DNA from: Marinoscillum sp964351625
GTDB taxonomy: Bacteria; Bacteroidota; Bacteroidia; Cytophagales; Cyclobacteriaceae
Reading direction: 5' to 3'
Length of the DNA stretch: 64,000 nt
Assembly (NCBI GenBank): GCA_964351625.1
Contig: CAYGOV010000001.1
Location: forward strand, 434,001 to 498,000
The notes under the pieces were generated by a model. The model made no database searches and had not been told where the DNA came from. It was given only the letters and a program-made list of their open reading frames with translations. The translations under genes were made by a program, and so were the position numbers. How positions within the stretch are numbered: the first letter of the stretch is position 1; each line of letters begins with the position of its first letter. Positions 41,908-51,207 of this stretch are shown here, one piece after another.

Positions 41908-43163
41908 GATTACAAATAGTATTGCTGACGCTTGGTGCTTTGTTACTCTCCTCAAGTACGAGTATCTATCCCATAGATGGATACGAGACTACAGGCATCA
42001 ACAGACTGAAGCGTTTGGAGATGATCATGGCTGGTGAACTGCCAGACAATAAACCTATCCTTGGTGCTCAGAAGTCAATTTGCGATATCGAGTTGAACCT
42101 GCTCGGGAGCCGTGGTGATAGTTTGGAGAAATTACCAGCCGTTACCCCAAGTTTTCAGAGATCCATCAACTCCCTTTTTCCAAATCTTGACGAAAGCTAC
42201 AGTATTGCGGTTATGGATATTACCCCGGGTAAACCTGTTCGCTATGCAGCTAGGAAAGAATTGGGGCAATATCAGCCAGGGAGTGTGGGTAAGATTGCCG
42301 TGGTTACTGGTTTCTTTACAGAATTAAAGAAGATATACCCAGACTCTTTCGAAGAGCGTCAGGAGCTGCTCAAAACTAAGAAAGTCAAGGCTGGAAAATG
42401 GGCCATGTCTGATGAGCACACTGTCCCTATTTTTAATGTAGAGACCAAGAAACTCGTGAAGCGTACGGTGGTAGAAACGGATGTTTTCACCTTATATGAA
42501 TGGCTTGATCACATGCTGTCTGTGAGTAACAATGGAGCAGCAAGTGTTTGCTGGAGGGAGGCGGTTTTGATGCGTGCCTTTTGCCAAGATTATCCGACGC
42601 TTACACAAGAACAGGCTGATGAGTATTTCAAAACTACTCCGAGAAGTGTTTTGTCACAAATTGCCAACGATGTTGTAAATGAGCCATTACGAGAGTTAGG
42701 AATCTCTGAAGACGAATGGCGTCTTGGAGCGTTTTTCACGAAAGGGGCGGGTTCTTTTATTCCAGGAACGGGTGGAAGCATTGGGACACCTTCAGGTTTG
42801 ATGAAATACCTAGTAGCCATGGAGCGTGGAAAGGTGATAGACATAGAAAGCAGCCTTGAGATCAAAAGATTGCTGTATATGACCGATAGAAGGATACGTT
42901 ATGCCTCTGCACCACAATTGAGTAAAGCTGCAGTCTATTTCAAATCTGGCAGCCTGTATAAATGCAAGCCAGAGGAGGGCTATGAGTGCGCCAAATACAA
43001 AGGGAACGTTGATAATTTCATGAACTCTGTGGCGATCGTTGAGCATCCTGATGGAGCGTCCACATATCTTGTTGTACTGATGAGTAACGTGCTCAAGAGG
43101 AATTCTGGGACTGATCACGCAGCGCTGGCTTCTAGTATAGATAAGATTTGTAGGGTGATGTGA
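41904..43163 (+). CDS. Exported serine hydrolase, class A beta-lactamase fold
   Basis: A 419-aa protein with signal peptide (MRLQIVLLTLGALLLSSSTS). It has the penicilloyl-serine transferase triad: S127-V-G-K130 in 'YQPGSVGKIAV', S-N-N in 'LSVSNNGAAS', and K-S-G in 'VYFKSGSL'. It is longer than ordinary class A beta-lactamases, and the Glu of the omega loop is not obvious, so a peptidase, esterase or transpeptidase-like role is as likely as drug hydrolysis. Four-base overlap with the dikinase-like gene means the two proteins are probably made in equal amounts and act together in the envelope. Confidence 0.82.
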   Translation: MRLQIVLLTLGALLLSSSTSIYPIDGYETTGINRLKRLEMIMAGELPDNKPILGAQKSICDIELNLLGSRGDSLEKLPAVTPSFQRSINSLFPNLDESYSIAVMDITPGKPVRYAARKELGQYQPGSVGKIAVVTGFFTELKKIYPDSFEERQELLKTKKVKAGKWAMSDEHTVPIFNVETKKLVKRTVVETDVFTLYEWLDHMLSVSNNGAASVCWREAVLMRAFCQDYPTLTQEQADEYFKTTPRSVLSQIANDVVNEPLRELGISEDEWRLGAFFTKGAGSFIPGTGGSIGTPSGLMKYLVAMERGKVIDIESSLEIKRLLYMTDRRIRYASAPQLSKAAVYFKSGSLYKCKPEEGYECAKYKGNVDNFMNSVAIVEHPDGASTYLVVLMSNVLKRNSGTDHAALASSIDKICRVM

Positions 43164-43236
43164 TTGGAGATGCTCAGCTATTTTTGCATATATTGGTAAG
43201 TATATCTAGGTTTCCAATCTTAAAATTCAAAATGTA

Positions 43237-45936
43237 ATGTTGAAATCAGGGTATGTAATCCTAGTAATATTTATCATAATAGTGCTTTCAGGATTTGAAA
43301 TTGCATCTATTGACAATGCGGGAAATACACCCCCTAGAAAAATGATTTTTAGTTTAAGAGATTCAACAAAGGGCTATTCATTTAGCCCTGAAGGAGATTC
43401 AATCTGGAGTAGTTATACGCTTCGTTTTTACAATGATAATTACCAACTAGACTCCATCAATTCATTTGATTTACTTGATGGTGCATGGACCAAGACATAT
43501 GCATATCGATATCAATTCCATGCTGATAATGTCTTAAAAACAAGGGACGTCCTTTCGCAATTCGACAAAAGCTTAGGAACACTCAGCCGAAGGGATATTT
43601 CGGAATATAATGCTAATGGTCAACAAATTAAAGGAGAAGGTTTTAGATGGAATGGCAAGACTTGGGATTTAACAAATCAAAATCTTTACGATGATGAAGG
43701 CAGATCAATTTTTGTTACCGATCGGGGCTATAATAATGGTGAGATTATTTGGGAAAACTTAAATTATTATTGGTACTATGCAGATAGCACCAATCAAAAG
43801 GTCATTAGAAATGATATCCTTAACAACACAAGCGATTCTACACGCCTTACATATCACTTTGATGAGCGAAAAAATGTGGTATCAGAGACGAATTACAGGT
43901 TTGAGAATTCTAAATGGGTTCCTGATAGTTACAATTTCTATGACTATGTGTATGATGGTAATGAGAATGTTGTTCAGAAAACTGAGAGTAGTCAAACTTT
44001 CAATACATATCTGAATTTGTGGAATGATATTGTTCCATATAGAAGAATAATTTACACCTATAATAGTGAGGGTATGAAAACTATTGAAAAGCAATATGTA
44101 GGTCTCACAAATCCTGATGGAGAGGTTTTAAATAGGACAGATAGTATTATATATGAAAACGAAAACATAGTTTTCCAAGGAGAGTTGAATTATAGAAATG
44201 GGGAATTTTATAGTTTCTATTATTCCATTTATGAGTTTGATAATAATGGTAATCAAACACTCTATGAAAGGTATAGAGAATCTCCAAAAGATGTAATAAC
44301 TGGATCATGGAAGTATGTTAGTGACTATACACATGAAGGGGATTTTATCAGAGAGAATTATTTCGTTTGGAATAATGATCAAAGCGGTTGGGAGAAAGCA
44401 AATACTTATTATCAATATTATAAAGTATTACTCCAAGATACGGTTCAAAGCTTTACTTGTATTCAAACTCAGAATTATTTCGATACCTTAAAATTATCTC
44501 AAGACACTACTTTAATAACTTACTACTCTTTTCTGAAACAAGAAATTGATACTAAATTTTCCTTTGCGAAAAACGGAATTGAGTTAAGTGAAAAGGACTA
44601 CACCTACAACTTTTGGATTGATTGCTCTAATAACGATACGTTAGCTTTTAATCAAGATTCGTATTTCAGTAATAGTGATCGAAATATTCAAGTAATAATT
44701 GGGAAAGATGCTTGCTCTGAGACTATTGAATGCATTGAATTTCTGGTCCAAAGAGAAACATTGAAGGAAATTAATTGTGATACTTCTTATGTCAAGATTG
44801 ATACAGTATTAATAAATAACTCCATTCGTATAATGACCACACAGTACGAAAAACCAATTTTGGAAAGTGATATAAATTTTGATCAAGGAGAACTATCGGT
44901 TTTTACTGTCCAAAATTCCAAATACTCATGGCTAGAGTGTAATACTTCTGATACATTAGCCGTAGGTAAAACTTCATTTAGGCCCGTAGTTTCAGGATCT
45001 TATTATTGCATTTTGCAGTTAGAATCATGTTTTTTTGAGACTGACTGTTTTGATTTTAAACTAGAATTTGACACCACACAAATTGTCAGTTGTGATTCTT
45101 CCTATATTTTAGTTGACACTACATTTTCCTCGAATTCAACCAATATTTCTACAACATTTTATGAGAAACCATCACTAGAAAGTGAGGTAAGTTTTAATCA
45201 AGGAGAGCTATCGGTTTTTGATATCGAAAACACCAAATACTCATGGCTAGAGTGTAATACTTCTGATACATTGGCAGTAGGAAAAGCTTCATTTAGGCCT
45301 GTAGTTTCTGGGTCTTATTATTGCATTCTGCAGTTAGAGTCTTGTTTTTTCAAAACGGACTGTTTTGAATTCCAACTAGAATTTGACACGACACAAATTG
45401 TCAGCTGTGACTCTTCTTATATTTTAGTCGATACTACATTTTTCTCGAACTCAACCATCATTTCTACTACTTTTTATGAAAGGCCTTCTTTGGAAAGTAA
45501 AATAACTTTTTCAGATAGTGGGCTTTCAGTACCCTTGAAAGAAGGGTTCAATTACAGTTGGTTTAATTGCAATTCTGAAGAAACATTGGAAGTTGGTTCA
45601 AGTTCTTTTAGTCCAACAAAGTCAGGGTCATACTATTGTTTGGTAGAATATGAATCATGCGATTTTTCAACTCCATGTTTTGAATTTTCAGTTCTGAAAA
45701 CTAAAGAACAGGAATTTAAATTATTCCCAAACCCCTTTGATGATTACCTCAATATTATAGCTCCTGAAAGTGTTTATAGTTTTGAGCTTCTAACCATGGC
45801 TGGTGAGGTTTTGATAGTAGAGAAATCCTTAAATGGGAATAGTTCCTTGGATGTTAAATTTTTAAATTCAGGGATCTATATACTACGCGTAATTCAAAAA
45901 AATGAGATTAGAACTTATAAGATTGTAAAAAAATGA
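43237..45936 (+). CDS. Large secreted protein with T9SS sorting tail
   Basis: An 899-aa exported protein (N-terminal hydrophobic helix SGYVILVIFIIIVLSG). The first ~400 residues are tyrosine- and asparagine-rich beta repeats ('YDDEGRSIFVTDRGYNNGE', 'YVYDGNENVVQKTES') resembling RHS/YD-like or MORN-like strands. Residues ~500-810 hold three to four ~95-residue modules with S-W-L-E-C-N-T-S-D-T-L-A-V-G-K and SGSYYCILQLESC, two of them nearly identical, each with cysteines. The end is a T9SS type-A domain ('LFPNPFDDYLNII', 'LNSGIYILRVIQ'). Likely a surface adhesin or structural protein; ligand unknown. Confidence 0.82.
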   Translation: MLKSGYVILVIFIIIVLSGFEIASIDNAGNTPPRKMIFSLRDSTKGYSFSPEGDSIWSSYTLRFYNDNYQLDSINSFDLLDGAWTKTYAYRYQFHADNVLKTRDVLSQFDKSLGTLSRRDISEYNANGQQIKGEGFRWNGKTWDLTNQNLYDDEGRSIFVTDRGYNNGEIIWENLNYYWYYADSTNQKVIRNDILNNTSDSTRLTYHFDERKNVVSETNYRFENSKWVPDSYNFYDYVYDGNENVVQKTESSQTFNTYLNLWNDIVPYRRIIYTYNSEGMKTIEKQYVGLTNPDGEVLNRTDSIIYENENIVFQGELNYRNGEFYSFYYSIYEFDNNGNQTLYERYRESPKDVITGSWKYVSDYTHEGDFIRENYFVWNNDQSGWEKANTYYQYYKVLLQDTVQSFTCIQTQNYFDTLKLSQDTTLITYYSFLKQEIDTKFSFAKNGIELSEKDYTYNFWIDCSNNDTLAFNQDSYFSNSDRNIQVIIGKDACSETIECIEFLVQRETLKEINCDTSYVKIDTVLINNSIRIMTTQYEKPILESDINFDQGELSVFTVQNSKYSWLECNTSDTLAVGKTSFRPVVSGSYYCILQLESCFFETDCFDFKLEFDTTQIVSCDSSYILVDTTFSSNSTNISTTFYEKPSLESEVSFNQGELSVFDIENTKYSWLECNTSDTLAVGKASFRPVVSGSYYCILQLESCFFKTDCFEFQLEFDTTQIVSCDSSYILVDTTFFSNSTIISTTFYERPSLESKITFSDSGLSVPLKEGFNYSWFNCNSEETLEVGSSSFSPTKSGSYYCLVEYESCDFSTPCFEFSVLKTKEQEFKLFPNPFDDYLNIIAPESVYSFELLTMAGEVLIVEKSLNGNSSLDVKFLNSGIYILRVIQKNEIRTYKIVKK

Positions 45937-46021
45937 GTTCTTTATTTAGGATGGTGACATTATGGAAATGATTTGGTTATTCAATTTGAATATCTACTAT
46001 CTGTTATAACTACAATCCAAA

Positions 46022-48832
46022 TCACTCTAGTCCCTTGATGACCAACTGAGCGCGTTCTCTTAGTCGCTCGTTTGGACTTTGCAGAAATGGCTTTACCAAG
46101 TCAATGCAATCTGTCATCTTGGCCACTAAAATTAGCCGGAATACAGCTAGTTTCAGTTTTGCATCACGACCTTCCAGGAGTAGTATGAGGCATTGACGTT
46201 CGTCAGGAATGCGTACTTTTAGATTTTCGATGGTTTCCTTTGAGATTGTATCAAAGGATGCAGTTTCAGCTATTGGCATCAATGACTTTCTAAGAGTAGG
46301 TTCTAGAAGATTATCCAGAAACTCCACCGCATTTATTCTAGTGCTCTCATTTACACTTTTAATGCCTTCATAAAGATTAATAGGATCCTCCGGAGGGTAT
46401 CTAAGACCAATGAGTCTGAAGATTCTCTCCAGTGTCCCATCGAGTCGTCGTTCCAATAGCTCTGTCAATCGTCTACGTGCATCAATAACCTCAGCAGAGG
46501 ATTCAGTAGGCATCAATTGCTTTTGTTGGTAGAGTACTCCCAAAATATGCTTATAGACATTGGACTCTTCTATAATATGATGGATGATGTTTTTATTCTG
46601 AATTTTTAAATGTGGAAATACACTTTGAATAGTATTCAACGATCGCAGGGTTTCTAGTCGAAGTGCAACATCACCTACTTTTAAAAATGAGAGTAAAGCT
46701 TCAACCGACAAGGCAGAATCTATCAGTTCGATCACCGCAGGAAATTGATGAACCACCTCTGCTTTGATTGTGGCTTTTTGTGAAAGCTCTACGAGCTCGT
46801 TGATGATCCCTACTCCGTAGTGCAACAAAGACTGCTGAGCAATGGATCTCATCTCTTTATTGACAAGGAAAGAAGCTATTCGTTCTACGAATTGCACATT
46901 CATCGTATACCCTGCAGCTTGAATAGCTTCTCTTACAATCTTGGGGTCCGCATCATCCAATCCATTCATGATATATGGATAGAATGCCTCGATATTGGCA
47001 TGTCCTGCGGATCTTAAGATCATCACCTTGTACATATACTGCACTTGAGGGTCTTCGGTTAAAAGAAGATAATCCATCTTCTCGTTGATGCGCCCTTCAA
47101 TGTTGAGTGATTTTTTCATCTCATCATTATTACGACATTCCTCCGCTAAACCCACCAAAGCCGCACCACTGATCAATGGGTCTGCATGAGTCAAATATTT
47201 ATGGGCTTTTAATATCCGGTTTTCTGTCGTTTGCCGCAGTAATTGTGCGAATGCTTTGTAACGCACCTCTTGGTCCTGATCAACCAATAGACCTTCCAGA
47301 ATGCTAACATCTACAGTCTTTTCTAAATAGTAAATAGCCTCTAGGGCCTTGGCACGAACTTGCGCAGAAGGGTGGTGGAGTAGCGCAAACACATTGTCGA
47401 ACAGACGCTTATCTGGTACCTCCCTTACTTTATCCAGTACATAGCAGATTTGCGCCGTAGTTCCTGATTCCAAAGCTTTTTTGAGCCCATTTAAAACAGA
47501 TACGTTGGCAAAGTCGGGCATTTGATTCGTTGCAGACTTATCTGCTTTGGTAAGAATGGATTTGAATGAGTTTATATATTCTTCTCTGACCTTAATGGCT
47601 ACCCATAACCAACATCCGATAATGGCCAATGTAAGAAGACTCACAGATCGAACCGATAGATCCAATCCATTCACAAGAAATATCAATAGCAAACCTGCAA
47701 CACCCGTAGCGGCTAAGTCCACAAAGACATCAATGAAGCTCTTAGTTTGACTTTTAATAGCTAAAGGGATAGGCAAGGCGAGGAGTTCTGTGGCGGATTT
47801 GTTGATGGATTGCTTTACCGAGACTTCCCAAAGTTTCGTGAAAACGCCAGCCCAAAGAACTGGTGCAAATAGTAATAAGAAGGACCCAGCTAATATACCC
47901 CCAGGTAAAGCAAACAGCGAGCTCCCAACACCAAACGTACCTACAATTCTGCGTGTAAGAAATAGCTGGATAAGTAGTGAAATCACATTGAACGTAGAGA
48001 ACCAAAAACCAAAGAAGGAAGTCAGATCGTCTGGATCTGGATAAGTGATTGCTGCCACACTGCTGAATTGAAATTCGACCAACTTGGATACCAAAACGCT
48101 CAGACCAACTATTAAAGCGAGATAGGTAAGGTGTTTTGATTTTCGTATCAACCAAATTGGGTGATCGCCAAAATCTGTTAAGCGTTTTTTCTTTCTGAAG
48201 GTATTTAGCGGTTGGATGTACTCTTTCCATATGATTTTATTGAGTGGAATACAGATAGCCAAAAGGGCAGCAGCTAAAAAAAGCAGATTAATCCCTTGAA
48301 TATAGTTGGCCAATACAGAGGTGAGGTAACCTCCAGCTACTCCTCCAGCTATAGGTCCAGCTCCTATGAAACTAAATAATCGTTTAGCTTCTCGTGCGTC
48401 AAACGCAAGGTTGGCCATGATCCAAAACTGTGAAGTAGCTAGCACGCCGAATATCGCAACTCCGATGTATAGGACATAGAGGACAATATTGGGGGAGATA
48501 TTGAAACTCAGAAGCAACCCGATTATTACCAAAGAGGATATCGATATAACCAAAGTAGAGGTGGTTACACGCCTAAGCGATTTGCTGTTGAGCGCTCTAG
48601 AGTATATAGTAGAGATAGCCATCGCACTGATAGCTACTAATACAAAAACGAGCGGCAGCTTCTTAACGCCTATTACGGTAATGAACTGGGCGTTCACCAC
48701 TGGCTTGATGATCAAAAGAGCAAAGATGATCAGGAAGATATTGAGCTGCATAAGCAGCACCCTCCTATATTCACCCTCTCGGATGTCAAAAGTCTTTGAT
48801 AAAAAAGTTTTTGTGAGGTTTATGAAAGACAA
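46022..48832 (-). CDS. NTP/NDP-exchange-transporter-like protein with HEAT repeats
   Basis: A 936-aa two-part protein. Residues 1-~430: twelve hydrophobic segments of the Npt1/Npt2 (ADP,ATP carrier, MFS-like) family, with 'REGEYRRVLLMQLNIFLIIF', 'FDAREAKRLFSFIGAGPIAG' and 'KQSINKSATELLALPIPLAI'. Residues ~450-936: HEAT-like helical repeats ('LLHHPSAQVRAKALEAIYYL', 'LEGLLVDQDQEVRYKAF'). Classical members import ATP in obligate intracellular bacteria; in free-living Bacteroidota the HEAT-fused branch has no known substrate. It starts 6 bp after the beta-lactamase-fold gene's stop, so the two form an operon. Confidence 0.85.
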   Translation of the reverse strand: MSFINLTKTFLSKTFDIREGEYRRVLLMQLNIFLIIFALLIIKPVVNAQFITVIGVKKLPLVFVLVAISAMAISTIYSRALNSKSLRRVTTSTLVISISSLVIIGLLLSFNISPNIVLYVLYIGVAIFGVLATSQFWIMANLAFDAREAKRLFSFIGAGPIAGGVAGGYLTSVLANYIQGINLLFLAAALLAICIPLNKIIWKEYIQPLNTFRKKKRLTDFGDHPIWLIRKSKHLTYLALIVGLSVLVSKLVEFQFSSVAAITYPDPDDLTSFFGFWFSTFNVISLLIQLFLTRRIVGTFGVGSSLFALPGGILAGSFLLLFAPVLWAGVFTKLWEVSVKQSINKSATELLALPIPLAIKSQTKSFIDVFVDLAATGVAGLLLIFLVNGLDLSVRSVSLLTLAIIGCWLWVAIKVREEYINSFKSILTKADKSATNQMPDFANVSVLNGLKKALESGTTAQICYVLDKVREVPDKRLFDNVFALLHHPSAQVRAKALEAIYYLEKTVDVSILEGLLVDQDQEVRYKAFAQLLRQTTENRILKAHKYLTHADPLISGAALVGLAEECRNNDEMKKSLNIEGRINEKMDYLLLTEDPQVQYMYKVMILRSAGHANIEAFYPYIMNGLDDADPKIVREAIQAAGYTMNVQFVERIASFLVNKEMRSIAQQSLLHYGVGIINELVELSQKATIKAEVVHQFPAVIELIDSALSVEALLSFLKVGDVALRLETLRSLNTIQSVFPHLKIQNKNIIHHIIEESNVYKHILGVLYQQKQLMPTESSAEVIDARRRLTELLERRLDGTLERIFRLIGLRYPPEDPINLYEGIKSVNESTRINAVEFLDNLLEPTLRKSLMPIAETASFDTISKETIENLKVRIPDERQCLILLLEGRDAKLKLAVFRLILVAKMTDCIDLVKPFLQSPNERLRERAQLVIKGLE

Positions 48833-48838
48833 CTATTC

Positions 48839-49981
48839 TTAACTCGGTTTTAACATTTTATCTACTTCCATGATCAATTCACGCATGATTTTTTCACCTT
48901 CTGCATCTTCCGCAAGCGCCACTAAAATGTATCGTCTCCAAGAAGCACCCCAAACAAGCGCTGAATCAGAATGGAAGTTCTGCCAAGAACCCGATTTACG
49001 GTACACTTGTGCATTTGGTGCCACTTGATCTATAGTGTTTACAAACTTATGATGAAGCTCTGGGTCACCTAGATAAGCAAGCATATCCTTTGATCGATCG
49101 TAATTTACTAATTGCCCAAATGCCAACAAGTAATAAAATCTACAAACTTGGGTTGCTGTCGCACCATGACTTATATTTTTGAGTGGATCACCATTTCTCG
49201 GTCCAGTTTTAGCATATCGCTTTCCTACCCACAATCCACCACCCGTTTGCTCATCGTAAAAGTCATATTTGGGATCTTGCATTACTTCCGCGATTTTGTC
49301 TAGACCTACTCTGTCTATCATTCTTGTGGTTGCCGCGTTATTGCTTTTAGCAATCATTAAGCGCATATCGGCCTTTACCTCGCTAGTTTCTTTCAAATCT
49401 CCATTTTCGATTGCATCTGTAGCGGCCAACAGCACAGCTATTTTTGGTAGGCTAGCTGCGTACATCATATGGTTCCCATTGATTCTAGCAAACTTCACAT
49501 TGTCCTGATCACGAAGATCTACCAATCCAATGCAGAGCTTTTTATTAGCGACTAGAGTCGACCATTTTTTATTGCTGGCGATTATTTGTTCTAATTCTGA
49601 TTGAAGAGAAATATCAGTGAGGTTTCTCAGAGGTTGAATCAAAGAATCCTTAACCATCATAGGTAGCCCCGGAGGCTGCATCTCATCATTATCAGAGCTA
49701 ATAGGACCAAAGGACGAACGGAAAGGATTCGGGATGAAATCATGTTTGACTACCTCAAGAGCAAGTAGAGCGAATGCTAAGATGCCAATTCCTATTAGGA
49801 ACTTCTTTATTTGAATATGGTGAGGATAAGAAGAATAATTCATCGATTTGGATGTTTTTCCTTGGTTACTATTGGAAGTTTCAAGTGATTGAATATCAAA
49901 TCCTGTGGCCCATCGGCGAAAAATATACTTCATAGCTTTGAATAGCAGGGGAGATTTTAGCAGTTGGAAAATCATCTTCAA
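48839..49981 (-). CDS. Membrane-anchored serine hydrolase, class A beta-lactamase fold
   Basis: A 380-aa protein with one membrane helix (about 57-76, 'KKFLIGIGILAFALLALEVV') and a periplasmic beta-lactamase/DD-peptidase domain: S-L-P-K in 'MYAASLPKIAVLLAA', S-N-N in 'IAKSNNAATTRMI' and K-S-G in 'VYRKSGSWQNFHSD'. The N-terminus is uncertain: an ATG at 49840 would give a shorter cytoplasmic tail before the helix. Catalytic details do not separate antibiotic hydrolysis from cell-wall or ester hydrolysis. First gene of an operon with the transporter-like HEAT protein. Confidence 0.83.
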   Translation of the reverse strand: MKMIFQLLKSPLLFKAMKYIFRRWATGFDIQSLETSNSNQGKTSKSMNYSSYPHHIQIKKFLIGIGILAFALLALEVVKHDFIPNPFRSSFGPISSDNDEMQPPGLPMMVKDSLIQPLRNLTDISLQSELEQIIASNKKWSTLVANKKLCIGLVDLRDQDNVKFARINGNHMMYAASLPKIAVLLAATDAIENGDLKETSEVKADMRLMIAKSNNAATTRMIDRVGLDKIAEVMQDPKYDFYDEQTGGGLWVGKRYAKTGPRNGDPLKNISHGATATQVCRFYYLLAFGQLVNYDRSKDMLAYLGDPELHHKFVNTIDQVAPNAQVYRKSGSWQNFHSDSALVWGASWRRYILVALAEDAEGEKIMRELIMEVDKMLKPS

Positions 49982-50974
49982 AATTCGTCTACCTCTTTCA
50001 AGGTAAGCCTTTTCTTGCTTTGATTATGAAACTGTGATCCCATATTCTCGATGCTATTACGTGGAATAATTTGAATAGTTCTATCTGAAAATTAGAATTC
50101 GGTTGATTTTTTTTTAACCTGTCAAAAATTGATATTTTCAACTTATTTTAGGATCCAATAGAGCTTTTATTTTCGAAGTACTTGATCAGAATGTAGGCTT
50201 CCCATTATTGGGACTGGTATGAAATAGACTAATTCTCTACCAACCGTTTTGTCTGGAGATTTTATCAGTTTCGGTTTACCCGTTGGATTTTAATAGATGC
50301 TATAGGGATTAGGTTTCTGCAGCAAGATCATATTTTGGAGCTTATTTTTTCTAATTGGCTCATCGTCGTTTGTTTCCAACCCAATCGTTCATTTCATTGA
50401 TGATTTTCTTTGTTTTTATACCAGCTTTGATTGTGGTTTTTTTGTTTTGATTACTCAACAGTCAAAACTTGCAATACTGCCTGTAAGTTCAATGGTATTT
50501 TTCGGTGTGAATATTATTATGATATCATCTAGTGTATTTGGTTTGGTCACTTTTCTTATTCGTCAATATGCTCTAGCGAGAAAAGGAAATTGAGAAAAAG
50601 AACTTACGGATTACTACAGTCGCCTTAGCCATTGAAGTATTATCATTTGTTGTTGCGAACTGCTCTTGAGAATTCGAGAAAAAAAATTAAATCTGAAGTC
50701 TCAAATTGGACTGCTTTGACCTATTATGGGGCAATACTGAAGAGTCAAAAATCACTCATAAACTGGTTCCAAAGAAAGCAAGATTGGGTGATAAGCCTTC
50801 ATAGTTATCTTGATTTTAACCAACGAAAAATCTTTGCTCTAATGGTAGTGCCTGCTCCGTAATTCTTTTTGAAATACTATTGCTAAACTGATTAAAATCA
50901 ATAAATTCCTTGATCGATCGCAGGATTAATTTTGGTTTTGTGATTAAACTTAGTCTTCTTTTCAAGATAGGGGA
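49982..50974. other. Long region without intact genes
   Basis: Almost 1 kb. It contains a decayed two-helix membrane gene (50400-50593) and a 76-codon frame at 50632-50862 that I do not trust. A -7 promoter element TAATTTTG (50927-50934) about 40 bp ahead of oadG has no good -33 partner. The rest is AT-rich and featureless. Confidence 0.5.
50400..50593 (+). pseudogene. Frameshifted small membrane protein
   Basis: From the ATG at 50400 the frame reads MIFFVFIPALIVVFLF and stops. The frame one base off continues LITQQSKLAILPVSSMVFFG and VNIIMISSSVFGLVTFLIRQ, ending ALARKGN. Adding one T to the GTTTTGATT run near 50450 would join them into a 64-aa two-helix protein. A real decay or sequencing error in a T run; no family recognised. 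Confidence 0.4.
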
Positions 50975-51196
50975 ATGGAATTTTCTACATCGCTTTCGCT
51001 AATGGTAATAGGCATGATCACGGTATTTTTGGTGCTCGCCTTGGTGGTAATTACAGGCAATTTGCTCATACGATTGATTAATCGAATCACCCCCGAACTC
51101 GAAGGGATATCTCCATCCAAAGTCGCGGCAATTACTGCTGCTGTGGAGTCATTTACCTTGGGAAAAGGGACAATAACTAAAATCGAAAAGCATTAA
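50975..51196 (+). CDS. oadG: Oxaloacetate decarboxylase gamma-like subunit
   Basis: A 73-aa single-helix membrane protein: 'SLMVIGMITVFLVLALVVIT' (helix) followed by a short basic segment and an alanine-rich tail, the OadG layout. The gamma chain anchors and assembles the decarboxylase complex and helps bind the catalytic metal. It leads the oadG-oadA-oadB operon, 11 bp before oadA. The complex couples decarboxylation to Na+ export at the inner membrane. Confidence 0.85.
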   Translation: MEFSTSLSLMVIGMITVFLVLALVVITGNLLIRLINRITPELEGISPSKVAAITAAVESFTLGKGTITKIEKH

Positions 51197-51207
51197 AATA
51201 AAGAAAG

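Noticed and set aside
50632..50862. A 76-codon plus-strand frame before oadG
   Set aside because: No domain, no signal or membrane features and no ribosome site. It is in a decayed region.
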